A DNA stretch of 12,179 bases from Phenylobacterium sp. (GTDB taxonomy: Bacteria; Pseudomonadota; Alphaproteobacteria; Caulobacterales; Caulobacteraceae): contig JANXXA010000345.1 in NCBI GenBank assembly GCA_025350885.1, positions 1 to 12,179 on the forward strand, written 5' to 3'. Position 1 is the first letter of the stretch, and each line of letters begins with the position of its first letter. A model generated the notes under the pieces. It saw nothing but the letters and a program-made list of their open reading frames with translations. It was not told where the DNA came from and searched no databases. Positions 1 through 7,337 of the stretch are shown here, one piece after another. A program made the translations under genes and the position numbers.

Positions 1-1786
1 CGTACTCGCCGGTCTTGGCCAAGAGCTCGGTGTGGGTCCCGCGCTCGACGATCTTGCCGCGGCGCAGCACCAGGATCTGGTCGGCGTCGACGATAGTCGA
101 CAGGCGGTGGGCGATCACCAGGGTGGTGCGGCCGGCCTTCACCTTGCGCAGGGTCTCCTGGATCGCCGCCTCCGTGGGGCCGTCCAGAGCGCTGGTGGCC
201 TCGTCGAGGATCAGCACGCGGGGGTTGGCCAGCAGGGCGCGGGCGATGCCCACCCGCTGTCGCTCGCCGCCGGAAAGCTTCAGCCCGCGTTCCCCGACCA
301 TGGTCGACATGCCGTTCGGCAGGCTGTCGATGAACGGGCCGAGCTCGGCGGCCTCGGCGGCGGCGCGCACGTCGGCGATCCCGGCGCCGGGCCGGGCGAA
401 GGCGATGTTGGCGTAGAGACTTTCGTTGAACAGGGCCACGTCCTGCGGCACCAGGGCGACGGCGCCGCGCAGGGCCGCCTGCTTCACCTGGCGCATGTCG
501 AGGCCGTCGATGGTCACGCGCCCGGCCTTGGGATCGAGCAGCCGCAGGGCCAGGCGGACCGCCGTGGTCTTGCCGGACCCCGAGGGGCCGACGATGGCCG
601 TGGTCGTACCGGGCGGGACCGCGAAGCTGACGTCGCGCAGGCCGACCGAGCGGGCGTCGTGCTGGAAATCCACTTGCTCAAAGGCGATCGAAGCGCCCTT
701 CCCGCACGCAGCCGGCAGGGGTTGGGAGTCGGCGGAATCGAGGATGTCGGGGGTGACCGCGCGCAGCGCGACCATCTGCTCCATGTCGATGAACGCCTGG
801 CGGATCTCGCGGTAGTTGAAACCCAGCATACCCAGCGGCTGATAGAGCCCGCGCAAGAGGAAGATGGCCATGGTGATGTCGCCGATCCGCAGGTCTCCGC
901 GGGAGACGGCCGCGCCGGCCATCACGGTCATGATCGCCAACCCCGTCGTCAGAATCAGCGACTGGGCGCCGTTCAGCAGGTTCAGCGAGTTGTTGGCCCG
1001 CACCGCGACGTCGACATAGCGGTCCATCGCCTTGGCGTAGTCGGCGACCACGCGATCTTCCGACCCGAAGGTCTTGACCGTCTCATAGTTGATCAGGGCG
1101 TCCACCGACAGCCCCGCGACCCGGCTGTCGGCGTCGGCCCATTCGCGGCGGTGGCTGAGTCGCCAGTCGGTGATTCTGAAGGTCACCACCGTGTAGATGA
1201 CGATCGTCGCCAGCGTGGTCAGCGAGAACCGCCAGCCCAGGCGGCTCCACAGCACCGCCATCGCCATGATCAGCTCCACGGCGGTCGGACCAATGTTGAA
1301 CACCACGCTGCGGATCAGGAAGTCGGCCGAGCGCGAGCCGCGATCAATGGTCCGCGACAAGGCCCCCATCTGTTTGCTCTGGTGGAAGTCCAGCGACAGC
1401 GCGAGCGCGTGAGCGAAGGTCTCCACCGCCGCCCTGGCCATGGTGGCCTGGGAGACGCGACTGAAGATCGCGTCGCGCACATAGGGGGTCCACACGGAGA
1501 CGAGGTTCAACCCCGCGTAGACCAGTGTGCCGGCGATGAAGGCCGCGCCGAGGGCATGGCCGAGGGCGACGGGCTCGCGCAGGCCGCTGATGGCGTCGCC
1601 CAGCACCACCGGCGCCCAGACCCCGGCGAACTTGCCGACGAACACCAGTCCCAGCGCAGCGGCGATCCTGAACCGCAGGTGCGGCGCGCCCGAGCGCATC
1701 ACCAACTGGCCCAGGTCGCCCATGGAGCGCCAGAAACTGAACTTCACGCCGGGCGCGGCGGGCGTCGCGGCCATGCCACGGATCAT
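1..1786 (-). CDS. Atm1/HMT1-type ABC transporter, fused permease and ATPase (3' end cut by window edge)
   Basis: This is an inner-membrane half-transporter that should work as a homodimer. 595 codons are visible and, judged by family length, only the last few are missing. The N-terminal half (about residues 30-320) is a six-helix ABC membrane domain with the Atm1-class patterns LSLDFHQSKQMGALSRTIDRG and INYETVKTFGSE, then LGFNYREIRQAFIDMEQM ahead of the ATPase. The nucleotide-binding domain is complete: Walker A GPSGSGKT at 400-407, signature LSGGERQ at 504-510, Walker B ILDE at 526-529 and switch histidine H560 in IAHRLST. Known relatives export glutathione-linked sulfur or metal species; the substrate here is inferred from family only. 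I chose ATG 1786. ATG 1774 and an upstream TTG at 1807 are also in frame, and none has a strong ribosome-binding site. The stop of the upstream lipoprotein gene is 36 bases away, so the two probably form one operon. Confidence 0.93.
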   Translation of the reverse strand, partial: MIRGMAATPAAPGVKFSFWRSMGDLGQLVMRSGAPHLRFRIAAALGLVFVGKFAGVWAPVVLGDAISGLREPVALGHALGAAFIAGTLVYAGLNLVSVWTPYVRDAIFSRVSQATMARAAVETFAHALALSLDFHQSKQMGALSRTIDRGSRSADFLIRSVVFNIGPTAVELIMAMAVLWSRLGWRFSLTTLATIVIYTVVTFRITDWRLSHRREWADADSRVAGLSVDALINYETVKTFGSEDRVVADYAKAMDRYVDVAVRANNSLNLLNGAQSLILTTGLAIMTVMAGAAVSRGDLRIGDITMAIFLLRGLYQPLGMLGFNYREIRQAFIDMEQMVALRAVTPDILDSADSQPLPAACGKGASIAFEQVDFQHDARSVGLRDVSFAVPPGTTTAIVGPSGSGKTTAVRLALRLLDPKAGRVTIDGLDMRQVKQAALRGAVALVPQDVALFNESLYANIAFARPGAGIADVRAAAEAAELGPFIDSLPNGMSTMVGERGLKLSGGERQRVGIARALLANPRVLILDEATSALDGPTEAAIQETLRKVKAGRTTLVIAHRLSTIVDADQILVLRRGKIVERGTHTELLAKTGEY

Positions 1787-1822
1787 TCCGGGATGATTGA
1801 AGGCCAAACCGCTGGGGCTCCG

Positions 1823-2620
1823 TCAGTGAACCAGGAGGGTGGATTGCACGCCGCCGCCGGGCGTCATCCAGTCGACCCGCAGACCGGCGGAGGTCAGCTG
1901 GCTACGCAACGGTCCCTGCGCAAGGGGCGGGGCTACCGAGAGCTGAAAGCTGACCGTGTCGGAGAAGCCGTCGCCATAGACCTGGATCTGGTGAAGCCCC
2001 CGCCGGATCGGCGCCGACGCGCCGGCGCTCGGCAGGCTGGCGTCATAGTGTCCCGCGGCGTCGGCCCGGCCCTGGGCCAGCTGGCGGCCGTCGAGGCGCA
2101 GGATCACCGTGGCGCCGGGCGGGGCCAGAGCCGAGATCTCGACCCCGCCGCCCCCGTCGAAATCGATGGTCCGCAAGCCCGAACCCCGCGCCGGATCGAA
2201 GCGCCGGGCGCCCGCGCCAGCCCGCAGCAGCGCGGCCCGGCCTTGCGCTGTCACCAGCACATAGCCCTGCGCCTGCATCTGGCGGCCCGCGACAGCCGCC
2301 GACAGACCGAAAATCCGCGGCTCGGCGACGCCGCCGAGGTCAATGGTCCAGCGGCCCTGGCGGTCCGCGTCGGCGAACAACGCCTGACCCTGGGGCGTCG
2401 CCAGCCGCACTCTGGCCCCCGGCGCGGCGCTTCCCGACAGGACGACACCAGCGCCGGCAAGGCGAACGGCCAGCGGCGCCGGCGAGGCCAGATAGCCAGC
2501 GTCTGCCACCGGCAGGCGTGGACCAAGCGGGTTGGAAACCTTGCCGCCGCACCCCGCCATCAGCAGGCCCGCCGCGAACAGGCCGACCCACAGGGCATTT
2601 GAGGATTTCGCGCGCGCCAC
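1823..2620 (-). CDS. Lipoprotein with two Ig-like repeats, function unknown
   Basis: I do not recognise a named family. The 265-residue product starts at GTG with AAGGAG (2634-2639) 13 bases upstream, a rather long spacing. It has a basic N-terminus, a hydrophobic stretch and the lipobox LMAGC, which puts the lipidated cysteine at residue 24, so it should be anchored to a membrane facing the periplasm. Two similar segments follow, at about 59-95 (SGSAAPGARVRL ... DRQGRWTIDL) and 159-197 (ISALAPPGATVIL ... DAAGHYDASL). Both show the PGa-V-L then a-D--G-w---L pattern of bacterial Ig-like (Big-type) beta-sandwich repeats. The last third, with YGDGFSDTVSFQL, could be another beta domain. It lies just upstream of the Atm1-like exporter on the same strand and in the same frame, which suggests shared transcription. 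A scaffold or binding role is only an inference. Confidence 0.85.
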   Translation of the reverse strand: MARAKSSNALWVGLFAAGLLMAGCGGKVSNPLGPRLPVADAGYLASPAPLAVRLAGAGVVLSGSAAPGARVRLATPQGQALFADADRQGRWTIDLGGVAEPRIFGLSAAVAGRQMQAQGYVLVTAQGRAALLRAGAGARRFDPARGSGLRTIDFDGGGGVEISALAPPGATVILRLDGRQLAQGRADAAGHYDASLPSAGASAPIRRGLHQIQVYGDGFSDTVSFQLSVAPPLAQGPLRSQLTSAGLRVDWMTPGGGVQSTLLVH

Positions 2621-2719
2621 AGCCTGGTTGAAACTCCTTAACCTGGAGCCTAGCTAATCGGGCTTTCAACGCGCGCCGGCAAGCGCGCGCAGGGCCCGAA
2701 TAAACGAGGCAAGCCGCGC

Positions 2720-3307
2720 GTGTCCCACCGCCTGCGAAGCGTCTGTGTGTTCTGCGGCTCCTCCGACGCCGCCGATCCTGCCTATCTGGCCGCCGCCACG
2801 GCGCTGGGCGAGGCGCTGGCCGCCGCCAAGCTGCGGCTGGTCTATGGCGGCGGCGGGGTGGGCCTGATGGGCGCCGTTGCCCGAGGCGCCCATGACGCCG
2901 GCGGCCAGGTGCTGGGGATCATCCCCGATTTCCTGCTGGGCAAGGAGCGCGCCCTGGAGACCGTGGAGCACGTCGTCGTCACCTCCATGCACCAGCGCAA
3001 GCAGATGTTTTTCGAGGAATCCGACGGCTTCGTGATCCTGCCGGGCGGCATCGGCACGCTGGAGGAGGTGGTCGAGCTCCTGTCCTGGCGCCGGCTGGAC
3101 CTGCACACCCTGCCGGTGGTGTTCTACAGCCCCGACGGCTTCTGGCAGCCGCTGTTCGAGCTCTTCCAGCACACCGTCGACGCCCGCCTGACCCCGGCGG
3201 ATTTCATGGACGCCTGGACGGTCGTCGATCAGGTGGACGCGATCATCCCGGCGCTGTTGGCCGGTCCGAAGGCGGGCGTGTCGCCGATGCTGACGAGCGT
3301 GACTTAG
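2720..3307 (+). CDS. LOG-family protein (TIGR00730 Rossmann fold), nucleoside 5'-monophosphate phosphoribohydrolase
   Basis: Members of this cytoplasmic family split a nucleoside monophosphate (cytokinin riboside 5'-monophosphate in plants, AMP and similar in bacteria) into base and ribose 5-phosphate. The 195-residue product is family length. It opens with a Rossmann strand and loop (VCVFCGSS, 8-15), then VYGGGGVGLMG (41-51), the MHQRK motif (90-94) and the signature PGGIGTLEE (108-116), which carries the catalytic and phosphate-binding residues. The start is GTG at 2720, with a GAGG ribosome-binding site at 2706-2709. The gene stands alone, divergent from the lipoprotein gene across 99 bases and convergent with the next gene. 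Some relatives were once called lysine decarboxylases; the PGGxGTxxE motif argues against that label. The physiological substrate cannot be read from the sequence. Confidence 0.93.
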   Translation: MSHRLRSVCVFCGSSDAADPAYLAAATALGEALAAAKLRLVYGGGGVGLMGAVARGAHDAGGQVLGIIPDFLLGKERALETVEHVVVTSMHQRKQMFFEESDGFVILPGGIGTLEEVVELLSWRRLDLHTLPVVFYSPDGFWQPLFELFQHTVDARLTPADFMDAWTVVDQVDAIIPALLAGPKAGVSPMLTSVT

Positions 3308-3402
3308 CGTATAAATCGAGGCGCCTGAGTCCCACACAATGGCTGACGCGCGGGTCGATAGAAGGTCCGCTTCCAGGCCCAGAGCCATCGGTCAAAATCG
3401 AG

Positions 3403-3434
3403 CCATCTGAGACGTTGGGAACGTCTGCCGATGG
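3403..3434. terminator. Interrupted hairpin between convergent genes, possible two-way terminator
   Basis: A perfect 7-bp inner stem (3410-3416 with 3420-3426, loop GGG) sits inside a 5-bp outer stem (3403-3407 with 3430-3434), with a small 2/3-base internal loop. It lies between the 3' ends of the LOG gene and the convergent SnoaL-like gene, so it could stop transcription from either side. There is no T-run, so the function is uncertain. It may also be a relic of a dispersed palindromic element. Confidence 0.4.
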
Positions 3435-3537
3435 GCAAGCTGTGCAATGTCCAATAGCTGGCGCAGTGAGGGTGCTTCGCAATGCGCGCCCGATAAGGTC
3501 GCGCCGACGAGGGTGCTCGCCGGCGTCACCCCATTAC

Positions 3538-3987
3538 TTACTTCTTCGCGTCGACAGCGGTGCCCTGAGAGGCGATGGCGAGCCACTTGCCGCCCTGCTT
3601 CTCGTAGACGTCCATCCAGGTGAAGGTGCCTTTGAACGGCTTGCCGTCATACGTGCTGTCCTCGTCGTCCATCCCTTGCACAATGGCGACGTTGCCAATG
3701 ATGCGGACGTGAACGTCGTGGTTGGTCATCGACCTGACCACGACCTTGCCTGAGGTGAGGTCGTTCAAAGCCCCCGCCTTGGTGTTGACCTTGCCGCTCG
3801 CCCCTTGACTTGCGAAGGTTGGGGCCAGAATGCTGTCGAGCGCCTTCGCGTCTTTGTCGACCATGGCCTTGGCCCACTTGGCTTCTATATCAACCAGCGC
3901 CTGACCGGGCGCGGAGGCGGCGTTCGCCGCTAAGCCACAAAACAGTAGCGTGGCCGCTGACGCTGCCGTGAGAACTTTGGAACGCAT
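3538..3987 (-). CDS. Exported SnoaL/DUF4440-like (NTF2-fold) protein
   Basis: The 149-residue product has a clear Sec signal peptide (MRSKVLTAASAATLLFCGLA, then ANAASA, with cleavage likely after A23 or A26). The mature part, about 123 residues, looks like one cone-shaped NTF2-fold domain: an opening helix ALVDIEAKWAKAMVDKDAKAL, the LAPTFAS turn, then strands such as HVRIIGNVAIVQG and GTFTWMDVYEKQGGKWLAIA, typical of DUF4440/SnoaL-like proteins. These domains bind small ligands or act as simple enzymes; no catalytic set is recognisable, so no reaction is assigned. The frame stays open upstream to 4053. I chose ATG 3987 because the signal peptide begins there and GGGAG lies about eight bases before it. 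A likely promoter is at 4027-4053. Confidence 0.85.
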   Translation of the reverse strand: MRSKVLTAASAATLLFCGLAANAASAPGQALVDIEAKWAKAMVDKDAKALDSILAPTFASQGASGKVNTKAGALNDLTSGKVVVRSMTNHDVHVRIIGNVAIVQGMDDEDSTYDGKPFKGTFTWMDVYEKQGGKWLAIASQGTAVDAKK

Positions 3988-4002
3988 ATCTTGTTCTCCC
4001 AA

Positions 4003-4019
4003 GGGGGAAAAGCACCCCC
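4003..4019 (-). other. Leader hairpin before the SnoaL-like gene
   Basis: Five G pair with five C (4003-4007 with 4015-4019) around a 7-base loop. On the minus strand this falls between the predicted transcription start (about 4020) and the ribosome-binding site, so the mRNA may begin with a 5' stem-loop. That could stabilise the message. No regulatory role is shown. Confidence 0.3.
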
Positions 4020-4026
4020 GCCGTAA

Positions 4027-4053
4027 TGTTAAGCTTAATTTCGGTTGTCGCAA
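4027..4053 (-). promoter_or_regulatory. Putative housekeeping promoter for the SnoaL-like gene
   Basis: On the minus strand, TTGCGAC (4047-4053) and GCTTAACA (4027-4034) are 12 bases apart, which fits the Caulobacter pattern TTGaCgS, 10-14 bases, GCTANAWC. The -10 box overlaps a perfect palindrome TTAAGCTTAA (4029-4038). The -35 box is also the left arm of a longer inverted repeat, GTCGCAA (4047-4053) with TTGCGAC (4074-4080), a possible operator. Confidence 0.4.
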
Positions 4054-4318
4054 TCGTCGCCGGGGGCGGGAAGTTGCGACCCACAGCAGGGTCTACTTCC
4101 GCTTTCCACCCGCCTCTCCCGTTTTGAACGTCTGGTTCCAGGGCCGAGGGGGGCGAATTTCTGGTTGTTGGCAGGAAGCGGCGACTGGCGCTTACGACCC
4201 ACTCCGGACAGCCGGTCAGCCCGCGTGTGCGCCTGGTCCTCAGAGCCCGAATCACCGGCCGCGCTTGCCGGCAACAAAAAACCGTGTTCCGTTGAGCGCC
4301 TCACTGGGGGGAACGCCG

Positions 4319-4768
4319 ATGTCCATCAAGCTCAACGGCCACTTGGCCGCGCTCGCGCTCGCGCTGGTCGTGGCAGCGCCTGCGGCCGCTCAATACGTGC
4401 CGCGGAACTACGAAAAGGGACCCGTCACCCTGGTGCAGGAGTACCGAATTGCGCCCGGCAAGTTCAACGCCTTCATGCAGGACTTTGCGGCGAACCAGCG
4501 CCGAGGACTCGAGATTGGCAAGAAGAACGACGGGATCCTGGACTACGGCGTGGCCCAGCTGATCACCCGCCGCGAGGGCGACCCCAACGTCGTCACTACC
4601 ATCACCTTCAAGAACCTGACGGCCTACGACCGCTCCTTCCAACGCGCCGACGAGACCGCGGTGGCCGTCTACGGCTCGCTGGAGAAGGCCAACGAGGCCG
4701 CCGCCGCCCGCGGTGCCTACACGACCCTGCTGAACAGTCGCCTCTACCAAGGGTTGCAAATCAAGTGA
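4319..4768 (+). CDS. Small exported protein, unrecognised family
   Basis: I do not recognise this 149-residue protein. ATG 4319 is preceded by a G-rich ribosome-binding site (4306-4311), and the first 25 residues are a signal peptide (MSIKLNGHLAALALALVVAA, then PAAAQ). The mature part starts YVPRNYEKGPVTLVQEYRIA, continues with a helix FNAFMQDFAANQRRGLEIGK, and then has strands GVAQLITRREGDPNVVTTITF. This strand-helix-strand order, with PVTLVQEYRIAPGKFNAF, resembles dimeric ferredoxin-like (ABM/NIPSNAP-type) barrels, but that is a guess from pattern. There are no cysteines in the mature part and no obvious metal or catalytic motif. The frame extends upstream to 3950, but that part has no signal peptide and overlaps the divergent promoter region. 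A strong hairpin follows the stop. Confidence 0.82.
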   Translation: MSIKLNGHLAALALALVVAAPAAAQYVPRNYEKGPVTLVQEYRIAPGKFNAFMQDFAANQRRGLEIGKKNDGILDYGVAQLITRREGDPNVVTTITFKNLTAYDRSFQRADETAVAVYGSLEKANEAAAARGAYTTLLNSRLYQGLQIK

Positions 4769-4778
4769 TACGCCAACT

Positions 4779-4804
4779 CCCTTCGTCCCGCCTGGGACGA
4801 GGGG
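4779..4804 (+). terminator. Hairpin terminator after the small exported protein gene
   Basis: Eleven pairs (4779-4789 with 4794-4804, one G-T wobble) close a 4-base loop, beginning 11 bases after the stop codon. There is no T-run, as is common in GC-rich genomes. A GGCGGCCGCC palindrome (4803-4812) follows directly. Confidence 0.65.
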
Positions 4805-5058
4805 CGGCCGCCTAAGGCGATCCCGACCGTCCGGCCTGAACTGGACATCGGAGGCGGCCTGGGGCGTGGCGGCAGGGCGGCGTTGGCGGTCGGCCTTTGG
4901 CGCGAAGCGGCCCCTCAAGGTCCTTGGGGTACAATGCCGTGGTCGTTCCGGGCCAGCGCGTTAGGTCCGCTTTCCCCCCCAAGCACGCATTCCGAGGGTC
5001 CGTTTCCGGGCAGATCCGCGGGTCTTTTGCGGCGACCGTCGGAGCGCCAACGGTGGGC

Positions 5059-5079
5059 GCCAGGCGCGGATTGCCTGGC
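5059..5079 (-). terminator. Hairpin terminator after nadE
   Basis: A perfect 7-bp stem (GCCAGGC at 5059-5065 with GCCTGGC at 5073-5079) and a 7-base loop lie 15 bases beyond the nadE stop codon on the minus strand. No T-run follows. Confidence 0.5.
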
Positions 5080-5094
5080 TCACGTTCACTCGCC

Positions 5095-7158
5095 TCAAAC
5101 CTGATCCGGCAGGTTGGCTTCCAGCTCGTCCAGCCAGACCCGCGCATTGCCGTCCGACGGCGCGCGCCAGTCGCCGCGCGGCGACAGTGCGCCGCCGGAA
5201 ATGACCTTGGGTCCGTTGGGCATGGCCGATCGCTTGAACTGGCTGATTTCGAAGAAGCGGAACAGGAACACCCCCAGCCAGCGCTTGATCGTCGCCAGAT
5301 CGTAGGCGTTGCGCGTGCCGTCCGGGAAGTTCGGCGGCCAGGCGCCCACGGCTGCGTCACGCCAGGCGTGCCAGGCCAGGAACGCCACCTTCGAGGGCCG
5401 CAGGCCAAAGCGGGTGATGTGGAACAGGCTGAAGTCCTGCAGCTCGTAGGGACCGACCTTGGCCTGAGTTGACTGAATCGCGCCGGAGGCGTCGGCCGGC
5501 ACCAGCTCCGGCGAGATCTCGGTGGCGAGGATGGCGTGCAGGGTCGCAGCCGCGCCGTCGAACTGGCCGGTCTTCATCGTCCAGCGGATCAGGTGCTGGA
5601 TCAGGGTCTTCGCCAGCGAGCCGTTGACGTTGTAGTGGCTCATCTGGTCGCCGACGCCATAGGTGCACCAGCCCAGGGCCAGCTCCGAAAGATCCCCGGT
5701 GCCCAGCACCAGACCCTGACGCTGGTTGGCCAGCCGGAACAGATAGTCGGTGCGCAAGCCCGCCTGAACATTCTCGAAGGTCACGTCATAGACCGGCTCA
5801 CCCCTGGCGAAGGGATGGCCGAGGTCCTCGAGCACCCTGAGGGCCGCCGGCCGGATGTCGATCTCTTCCCCGGTGATCCCGAGCGCGGTCATCAGCGCCC
5901 AGGCGTTGGCCTTGGTCGCCTCGCCAGTGGCGAAGCCCGGCAGGGTGAAGCCCAGAATATTGGCCCGCGGCAGGCTTAGGCCGTCGAACGCCTTGGCCGC
6001 CACCAGCAGGGCATGGGTGGAATCCAGTCCGCCCGAGATGCCGACGACAAGGTGCTGGGTCTTCGTCGCCCGCAGTCGCTGGCTGAGCCCCTGCACCTGG
6101 ATGTTGAACGCCTCGTAGCAGTCCTGGTCGAGCCGCGCCGGGTCGTCGGGCACGAAGGGGAAGCGATCCAGCGGCCGCTCCAGGCCCACGTCCTCGAACG
6201 TCGGCTGGTGGTCGAACGACACCCGGCGGAAGGTGGCATCCGGGCGGCCGGCCGCGACGGCGGCGTTGTTGAAGGTGGGCGTGCGAAGGCGTTCCAGCCG
6301 CAGGCGTTCCACGTCGATGTCGGCCACCGCCATCTGCGCCCGGGAGGGGAACCGCTCGGTCTGGGCCATCAGCCGGCCAAGCTCGTGGATCGAGGCCTGG
6401 CCGTCCCAGGCCAGGTCCGTGGTGCTCTCTCCAGGTCCCGCAGCCGAATAGAGATAGGCCGCCATGCAGCGCATCGACTGCGAAGCGCAGAGCAGCGTCC
6501 GGTCATCGGCCTTGCCAACCACGATGTTGGAGGCCGATAGGTTGCAGAGGATCAGCGCGCCGGCCAGGGCGGCCCGCGTCGAGGGCGGTGTCGGACTCCA
6601 GAAATCCTCGCAGATCTCACAGCCGAAGCTGAAGTCGGCCAGGTCGCTGGCCGCGAAGATCAGGTCGGTTCCGAAGGGGACGCTCTGGCCGGCCAGTCGC
6701 ATCGTCAGGCCGGTGACGCCGGCACCCGGCGCGAACCAGCGATTTTCGTAATATTCCCGGTAGTTAGGCAGAAAACTTTTGGGCACGACTCCGAGAATCC
6801 TGCCGCGTGAGATGACCACGGCGCAGTTGTAGAGCGCCCCGTTGTGCTGCACCGGCGCGCCGACGATCAGTACTGGCGCAAGGTCCGTGCTGGCCCGCGC
6901 GAGCGCCTCGATCTCGGCTTCCACCCGGCGCAGCAGCGCGTCCTGCAGCAACAGGTCGTCGATCGCGTAGGCCGACAGCCCCAGTTCGGGGAACAGCATC
7001 AGGTCGCAGCCGCGTGCGTGGCCGTCGTTGGCCAGCGCCAGGGTCTGGGCGGCATTGAAGCCGGGATCGCCGACGCCCACGGCCGGCGTACAGACCGCGA
7101 CGCGGACGAAGCCGTGGCTGTGGATCGCGTGGAACGGTCGGGTCCCGGGTTTCGTCAC
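5095..7158 (-). CDS. nadE: Glutamine-dependent NAD(+) synthetase
   Basis: This enzyme carries out the last step of NAD synthesis: it adenylates deamido-NAD with ATP and replaces the acid with ammonia taken from glutamine. At 687 residues it is the long two-domain form. The N-terminal nitrilase-like glutaminase domain (about 17-290) shows the Glu-Lys-Cys triad: E58 in [10 protein letters not shown]127 in [15 protein letters not shown] and C183 in EICEDFW. The C-terminal synthetase domain (about 345-687) has the ATP pyrophosphatase loop SGGLDST (375-381) and the [19 protein letters not shown] motif (486-504). The spacing of the triad matches that known for the Mycobacterium tuberculosis enzyme. 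The start is GTG 7158, with GAGGGG just upstream; ATGs at 7175 and 7187 are out of frame. It is a single-gene unit with its own promoter (7229-7257) and a palindrome at the predicted transcription start. It is unlikely to be functionally linked to the divergent operon. Confidence 0.97.
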   Translation of the reverse strand: MTKPGTRPFHAIHSHGFVRVAVCTPAVGVGDPGFNAAQTLALANDGHARGCDLMLFPELGLSAYAIDDLLLQDALLRRVEAEIEALARASTDLAPVLIVGAPVQHNGALYNCAVVISRGRILGVVPKSFLPNYREYYENRWFAPGAGVTGLTMRLAGQSVPFGTDLIFAASDLADFSFGCEICEDFWSPTPPSTRAALAGALILCNLSASNIVVGKADDRTLLCASQSMRCMAAYLYSAAGPGESTTDLAWDGQASIHELGRLMAQTERFPSRAQMAVADIDVERLRLERLRTPTFNNAAVAAGRPDATFRRVSFDHQPTFEDVGLERPLDRFPFVPDDPARLDQDCYEAFNIQVQGLSQRLRATKTQHLVVGISGGLDSTHALLVAAKAFDGLSLPRANILGFTLPGFATGEATKANAWALMTALGITGEEIDIRPAALRVLEDLGHPFARGEPVYDVTFENVQAGLRTDYLFRLANQRQGLVLGTGDLSELALGWCTYGVGDQMSHYNVNGSLAKTLIQHLIRWTMKTGQFDGAAATLHAILATEISPELVPADASGAIQSTQAKVGPYELQDFSLFHITRFGLRPSKVAFLAWHAWRDAAVGAWPPNFPDGTRNAYDLATIKRWLGVFLFRFFEISQFKRSAMPNGPKVISGGALSPRGDWRAPSDGNARVWLDELEANLPDQV

Positions 7159-7212
7159 TGGCGGCTGCCCCTCATCCCCCGGTACATGCGACTGATTTGT
7201 CGCCCAGGAGAA

Positions 7213-7229
7213 ATGCTCACATTGAGCAT
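7213..7229. promoter_or_regulatory. Palindromic operator candidate at the nadE start of transcription
   Basis: A perfect inverted repeat ATGCTCA-cat-TGAGCAT touches the predicted nadE -10 box and covers the likely transcription start, a normal place for a repressor site. NAD-synthesis genes in alphaproteobacteria are known to be controlled by dedicated repressors (NadQ, NrtR). I cannot confirm from memory that this motif belongs to either. Confidence 0.5.
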
Positions 7230-7257
7230 ATATAGGTCAGGGCTGAAGATTTGGCAA
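7229..7257 (-). promoter_or_regulatory. Putative housekeeping promoter of nadE
   Basis: On the minus strand, TTGCCAA (7251-7257) and CCTATATA (7229-7236) are 14 bases apart, which fits the Caulobacter sigma-73 pattern with a near-consensus -10 box. It gives a leader of about 60 bases before GTG 7158. Confidence 0.55.
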
Positions 7258-7294
7258 AAGAGCCCCTTCTTTCCCCATTGCGAGCGGGTAATTT

Positions 7295-7308
7295 GAAACA
7301 CCTGTTGC
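7295..7308. promoter_or_regulatory. Operator site 1 of the chrB-like operon (candidate)
   Basis: GAAACACCTGTTGC is a palindrome with one mismatch (arms GAAACA and TGTTGC around CC). It is the inverted near-copy of the perfect site at 7338-7351. Its right end overlaps the predicted -35 box. Confidence 0.5.
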
Positions 7309-7333
7309 CGTCGCGCCAGCGCCGATCTATTCG
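7305..7333 (+). promoter_or_regulatory. Putative promoter of the chrB-like operon
   Basis: TTGCCGT (7305-7311) and TCTATTCG (7326-7333) are 14 bases apart, a moderate match to the Caulobacter housekeeping pattern. Transcription would start near 7339, leaving a very short leader. The two palindromes bracket the promoter, overlapping the -35 box on one side and the start site on the other. Confidence 0.4.
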
Positions 7334-7337
7334 GAAC

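Larger units (their letters stand above)
3988..4318. other. 331-base divergent intergenic region
   Basis: This region separates two small exported-protein genes read in opposite directions. It holds the leader hairpin and promoter of the minus-strand gene, the GTCGCAA/TTGCGAC inverted repeat (4047-4080), and a copy of a dispersed motif (TCCGCTTTCCACCC at 4098-4111, followed about 15 bases later by GAACGTCTGG). No clear promoter for the plus-strand gene was found; TTGGCAG with GCTTACGA 15 bases on (around 4170-4200) is a weak candidate. Open frames crossing it lack protein-like composition. Confidence 0.6.
4769..5094. other. 326-base convergent intergenic region
   Basis: No gene is supported here. 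The stretch holds the hairpin terminators of the two flanking genes (4779-4804 and 5059-5079). Between them lie two decayed copies of a dispersed motif (GGTCCGCTTTCC at 4964-4975 and GGTCCGTTTCC at 4997-5007) and a C-run at 4974-4980. The open frames in this region have the arginine/proline-rich look of antisense or non-coding GC-rich DNA. Confidence 0.6.

Noticed and set aside
1787-1825. Lipoprotein and ABC exporter in the same frame, separated by one TGA: broken fusion gene
   Set aside because: The lipoprotein has a natural end, and the exporter begins where Atm1-type proteins normally begin. A lipoprotein fused to this exporter would be topologically odd, so shared frame is taken as chance.
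32-2602. 856-codon open frame on the + strand
   Set aside because: It is antisense to the ABC exporter and the lipoprotein, both with firm motifs. Its product is rich in H, R, G, Q and D with no recognisable domain, as expected for the mirror frame of GC-rich genes.
2666-3388. 240-codon open frame on the - strand
   Set aside because: It is antisense to the LOG-family gene, which has the PGGIGTLEE signature; its composition is typical of a mirror frame.
3950-4318. Upstream extension of the frame of the small exported protein
   Set aside because: The extension would bury the signal peptide inside the protein and run through the divergent promoter region; ATG 4319 has a ribosome-binding site.
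4803-4812. Palindrome GGCGGCCGCC as an operator
   Set aside because: Such GC palindromes arise often by chance at this base composition, and it abuts a terminator hairpin with no promoter nearby.
4911-4929. Hairpin CCCCTCAAGG-T-CCTTGGGG as a terminator
   Set aside because: The stem needs a bulge and leaves almost no loop, and it is far from both neighbouring stop codons.
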